This document shows positions 5,397 through 7,869 of a stretch of 7,869 nt of DNA, piece by piece. Both the position numbers and the translations under genes were made by a program. Every line of letters starts with the position of its first letter. The first letter of the stretch is position 1. The DNA is taken from assembly GCA_947575425.1 (NCBI GenBank), contig CANPNQ010000038.1, positions 1-7,869 on the forward strand, given 5' to 3'. The notes beneath the pieces were generated by a model. The model was not told the origin of the DNA. It ran no database searches and saw nothing but the letters and a program-made list of their open reading frames with translations. The stretch comes from an uncultured Erysipelotrichaceae bacterium (GTDB lineage: Bacteria; Bacillota_I; Bacilli_A; Erysipelotrichales; Erysipelotrichaceae).

Positions 5397-5529
5397 AAAA
5401 ATCAAAGACAAGCAAATAGCGAAAACGTATAGGCAAACAGACCCGATATCGAGGCGTAGCCAACATAAGAAAAAACAAGGAAAACATACAAAAAAAGATA
5501 TAAAGATGTAACACAAAAGGAGGTGTACC
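5397..5529 (+). other. A-rich, T-poor leader of rnr ending in a near-perfect Shine-Dalgarno
   Basis: By hand count, bases 5401-5520 hold 65 A and only 13 T, a composition seen in no other intergenic part of the window. I see no stable hairpin in it. It ends with AAAGGAGGTG (5516-5525), whose GGAGG core is six bases before the rnr ATG. An ATG-TAA minimal frame lies at 5506-5511. If transcription starts near 5403, this is an unstructured 5' UTR of about 125 bases. A role in ribosome loading or cold expression is inference. Confidence 0.55.
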
Positions 5530-7737
5530 ATGGATCTTGAAACAAGCATATTGGAAGTGATCCAACGAAAGCAATACAAAGGAATGGATGCCCATCATCT
5601 GGCAAAGGCATTGAATATGGAGGATCATAATTCCTTTATCGGATTATGCAAAACATTGAATCAGATGGAGGATGCATATATTTTGTTTACCGACGCAGCC
5701 AATCGCTATTTTACCAAGGAACAGCTTGGTTACGTGGTCGGAGAATTGCGCATCAATCCCAAAGGCTTCGGCTTTGTAGAGCAGGAAGGCACAAGCATAT
5801 ATATTCATAAGGATCATCTAGCCTTGGCATTAAATAAAGACACGGTTGTGGCACGCATGTGGGAAAATGGCGATGGCTCCAAAGAAGGGGAGATCATTCG
5901 CATCATCAAGCATTCCATGATACAGGTGGTGGGAACGATCAAAATCAAAGGCAAGATGAAATACTTTATGCCGGATGCCTACTTCAACCATCGTCGTTTT
6001 TGCATTACCAATATGGATCAGTTTCCGCTTGTGAATGACAGTAAGGTATTGGTTCATATAGATCGCTTTGAGGAACGATTACAGGGACATATTGAAAAGG
6101 TGGTCGGTTATAAATATGATCCGGGGGTGGATATGCTTTCCCTGCTTTATGAGCATGGCATAGATCCAGCCTTTGATGAGACGGTGATGAAAGAGGTTTC
6201 CAAGATTCCCGATCATGTTCAGGAGGCGGACAAAAAAGGAAGAAGATCATTGTTAGAGGAAGTGATCATTACGATTGACGGGGAGGATTCCCGCGATCTT
6301 GATGATGCGATCAGCGTAGTGCCAATCGAAAACGGATATCGTCTTGGTGTACATATCGCTGATGTTTCATACTATGTCAAAGAAAAAACCGCGCTGAACG
6401 AGGAAGCTTATGAGCGTGGTACTTCGATCTATGTCACGGATCGTGTCGTACCTATGCTGCCGCATGCATTAAGCAATGGGATCTGTTCGCTGAATCCCCA
6501 TGTGGTGCGTTTGACTCTATCATGTGTAATGGACATTGATGCCAAGGGAGAAGTGATGAAATATGAGATTTTCCCTTCCTATATCAAAAGCACAGAGCGT
6601 ATGACCTATACGAAGGTCAATGCGATCTTGCACAAGGATGAGGAGGCATGTCGAGAGTATGCGCATATTTTATCGCTGTGCGAACATATGCAATCGCTGG
6701 CTTGTTGCTTGCGTAAGCGAAGGGAATCACTGGGAGCGATTGATTTTAACACAAGAGAGGCAAAGATCATCGTTGATCAAAAGGGAAAAGTGAAAGATGT
6801 TAAGGTGAGAGAGCGTGGAGAAGCGGAGCGGATCATAGAGGATTTTATGATCGCCGCCAATGAATGTGTCGCAACGCACATGAAGTGGATGGAGATTCCT
6901 TCGATGTATCGCATCCATGAAACTCCGGAGCCAAAGAAAATGCGTGAGCTTGCGCGTATTTGTACGATGCTGGGATATCCGCTGAAGGCAGATGTGAATC
7001 ATGTATATCCCAATCAGCTTCAGGCATTGCTATATGCGGCCAAGGGCGATGAGGTCTATCCGGTGTTATCCTCTTTTATGCTAAGGAGTATGCAGAAGGC
7101 ACGCTACGACGCCCATTGTTTGGGACATTTTGGCTTAGGCTTGAAGGAGTATCTGCATTTTACCTCGCCGATTCGCCGCTATCCCGATCTTGTCGTGCAT
7201 CGTATGTTAAGAAAGTATTGCTTTAGCGCACAATATGAGAAGAGTGCTCTGCTCGCCGATGAGCAGTGGGTAGAGGAAGGGGCAGATCAATGCTCCAAAA
7301 GGGAGCGCAATGCGATCGAGACGGAACGTGACGCAGATGATATGAAGAAGGCGGAATACATGGAACGCTTTATCGGAGCGGAATTCGATGGCGTGATTTC
7401 CGGAGTCACCCGCTTCGGCTTGTTTGTGGAATTGGCAAATACCATTGAAGGATTGGTTCATATTTCCACATTACAGGACGATTATTTCCACTTTGAAGAA
7501 AGCGGATATTGTCTGATCGGAGAGCGAACAGGGCGAAAGTATCGCATGGGACAGAGCGTTCATGTGCGCTGTGTCGATGCGAGCCGCTTTAAAAAGCAGG
7601 TAGATTTTGAGATTGTAAAACCAAGCAATCCAAAAAAGGGGTGGAATCCGTCAAATCCATCGACAAAGGGAAAAAAGGTAAGCAATGCTGCTAAAGCAAA
7701 TCAGAAAAGGAAAAGAAAGGGCGGAAGCAGAAGATGA
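5530..7737 (+). CDS. rnr: Ribonuclease R (RNase II/RNB family 3'-5' exoribonuclease)
   Basis: Processive 3'-to-5' exoribonuclease that degrades structured RNA; in known species it acts in mRNA and rRNA turnover, cold adaptation and, with tmRNA, in non-stop mRNA decay. The 735 residues carry the full RNase R layout: N-terminal winged-helix-like region (about 1-62), cold-shock domain 1 (about 67-127, with PKGFGFV and IYIHKDHL), cold-shock domain 2 (about 132-195), RNB catalytic domain (about 240-565), S1 domain (about 617-696, GVISGVTRFGLFVEL and GLVHIS), and a basic tail (697-735) ending KRKRKGGSRR. The metal-binding acidic cluster DGEDSRDLDD gives Asp250, Asp256, Asp258 and Asp259, spaced like E. 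coli RNase R Asp272/278/280/281. HFTSPIRRYPD is at 543-553. All key residues seem present. Translation starts at ATG 5530 behind an excellent Shine-Dalgarno. Its stop overlaps the next start (ATGA), so it is at least bicistronic. Confidence 0.97.
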   Translation: MDLETSILEVIQRKQYKGMDAHHLAKALNMEDHNSFIGLCKTLNQMEDAYILFTDAANRYFTKEQLGYVVGELRINPKGFGFVEQEGTSIYIHKDHLALALNKDTVVARMWENGDGSKEGEIIRIIKHSMIQVVGTIKIKGKMKYFMPDAYFNHRRFCITNMDQFPLVNDSKVLVHIDRFEERLQGHIEKVVGYKYDPGVDMLSLLYEHGIDPAFDETVMKEVSKIPDHVQEADKKGRRSLLEEVIITIDGEDSRDLDDAISVVPIENGYRLGVHIADVSYYVKEKTALNEEAYERGTSIYVTDRVVPMLPHALSNGICSLNPHVVRLTLSCVMDIDAKGEVMKYEIFPSYIKSTERMTYTKVNAILHKDEEACREYAHILSLCEHMQSLACCLRKRRESLGAIDFNTREAKIIVDQKGKVKDVKVRERGEAERIIEDFMIAANECVATHMKWMEIPSMYRIHETPEPKKMRELARICTMLGYPLKADVNHVYPNQLQALLYAAKGDEVYPVLSSFMLRSMQKARYDAHCLGHFGLGLKEYLHFTSPIRRYPDLVVHRMLRKYCFSAQYEKSALLADEQWVEEGADQCSKRERNAIETERDADDMKKAEYMERFIGAEFDGVISGVTRFGLFVELANTIEGLVHISTLQDDYFHFEESGYCLIGERTGRKYRMGQSVHVRCVDASRFKKQVDFEIVKPSNPKKGWNPSNPSTKGKKVSNAAKANQKRKRKGGSRR

Positions 7738-7869
7738 AGCGTCAGCATATCTGGTTCATCGGCATATGGAGTCTGTGTTTGATTCTCATTGCCGGATGTC
7801 AAAATAAGGAAATAACGAAGGAAGAAGAATCAAAGGAAAAGGAGCAGGAGGAGGTCAAGGAGGATATTC
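7734..7869 (+). CDS. Putative lipoprotein, N-terminal 45 codons only
   Basis: A new frame begins with ATG at 7734, overlapping the rnr TGA as ATGA, and runs open to the window edge. It encodes a short basic start (MKRQ), a hydrophobic core (IWFIGIWSLCLILIA) and the lipobox LIAGC with Cys22. This is a classic type II signal peptide, so the mature protein should be lipid-anchored on the outer face of the membrane. After the Cys comes a linker very rich in Glu and Lys (residues 23-45), typical of a flexible tether before a folded domain that lies outside the window. No strong Shine-Dalgarno is seen at normal distance in the rnr tail, so translational coupling to rnr is likely. The function cannot be read from this part. 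Confidence 0.82.
   Translation, partial: MKRQHIWFIGIWSLCLILIAGCQNKEITKEEESKEKEQEEVKEDI

Noticed and set aside
5506..5511. ATG-TAA start-stop element just before the rnr Shine-Dalgarno.
   Set aside because: There is no Shine-Dalgarno for this ATG; in an A-rich leader such a hexamer is easily accidental.
5379..5628. Three overlapping minus-strand frames of 66-77 codons over the rnr leader, rich in Phe, Leu and Cys and looking like a membrane peptide.
   Set aside because: They are a by-product of the A-rich plus strand (T-rich complement). They overlap each other and the rnr start, and I see no ribosome site for them.
1..7869. CRISPR arrays, tRNA or rRNA genes, riboswitches, defence or toxin-antitoxin systems.
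   Set aside because: No regularly spaced repeats, cloverleaf sequences, known aptamer cores or small gene pairs of this kind were seen on either strand.

Overview
The window looks like chromosome from a low-to-mid G+C Bacillota. Shine-Dalgarno sites are strong (AAAGGAGG, AAAGGAGGTG), promoters are sigma-A-like with extended -10 elements, intrinsic terminators carry U-tracts, and secG sits next to rnr as in many Firmicutes. My best guess at class is Erysipelotrichia, from the feel of GroEL and RNase R; this is inference and was not tested by a search.

Layout, left to right. The 3' 60% of groEL (+) enters from outside the window and ends at a clear intrinsic terminator (about 1106-1149). About 1.0 kb follows that holds no intact gene. 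It contains the minus-strand wreck of an IS256-family transposase (about 1229-2110), with a large internal deletion, several frameshifts and in-frame stops. A hairpin with T-runs on both strands (2182-2246) separates it from a minus-strand bacterioferritin-comigratory-protein-type peroxiredoxin (2368-2859). A 345-bp divergent intergenic region carries the peroxiredoxin promoter and the promoter of a LacI/GalR-family regulator (3205-4170, +). Next come a RibD C-terminal/dihydrofolate-reductase-like protein (4292-4825, +) with its own promoter, secG (5052-5282, +) with its own promoter and terminator, rnr (RNase R, 5530-7737, +) behind an exceptionally A-rich, T-poor leader, and the first 45 codons of a lipoprotein gene whose ATG overlaps the rnr stop (7734 onward).

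How the genes relate: most look like separate transcription units, because groEL, secG and the peroxiredoxin each have a recognisable terminator and/or promoter. The one clear operon link is rnr with the downstream lipoprotein gene (ATGA overlap). The functions are housekeeping: protein folding (GroEL), peroxide defence (Bcp), protein export (SecG) and RNA turnover (RNase R). A regulator and an unassigned reductase-like protein lie between them. The accessory element is a decayed insertion sequence.

I found no evidence of a new multi-gene system. The observations most worth checking are the palindrome over the -35 box of the reductase-like gene, the A-rich rnr leader, the unusual GroEL C-terminus, and the structure of the IS256 remnant. 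Two start codons are moved here from upstream GTGs to ATGs because each GTG lies within or overlaps the Shine-Dalgarno sequence (peroxiredoxin at 2859, reductase-like gene at 4292).
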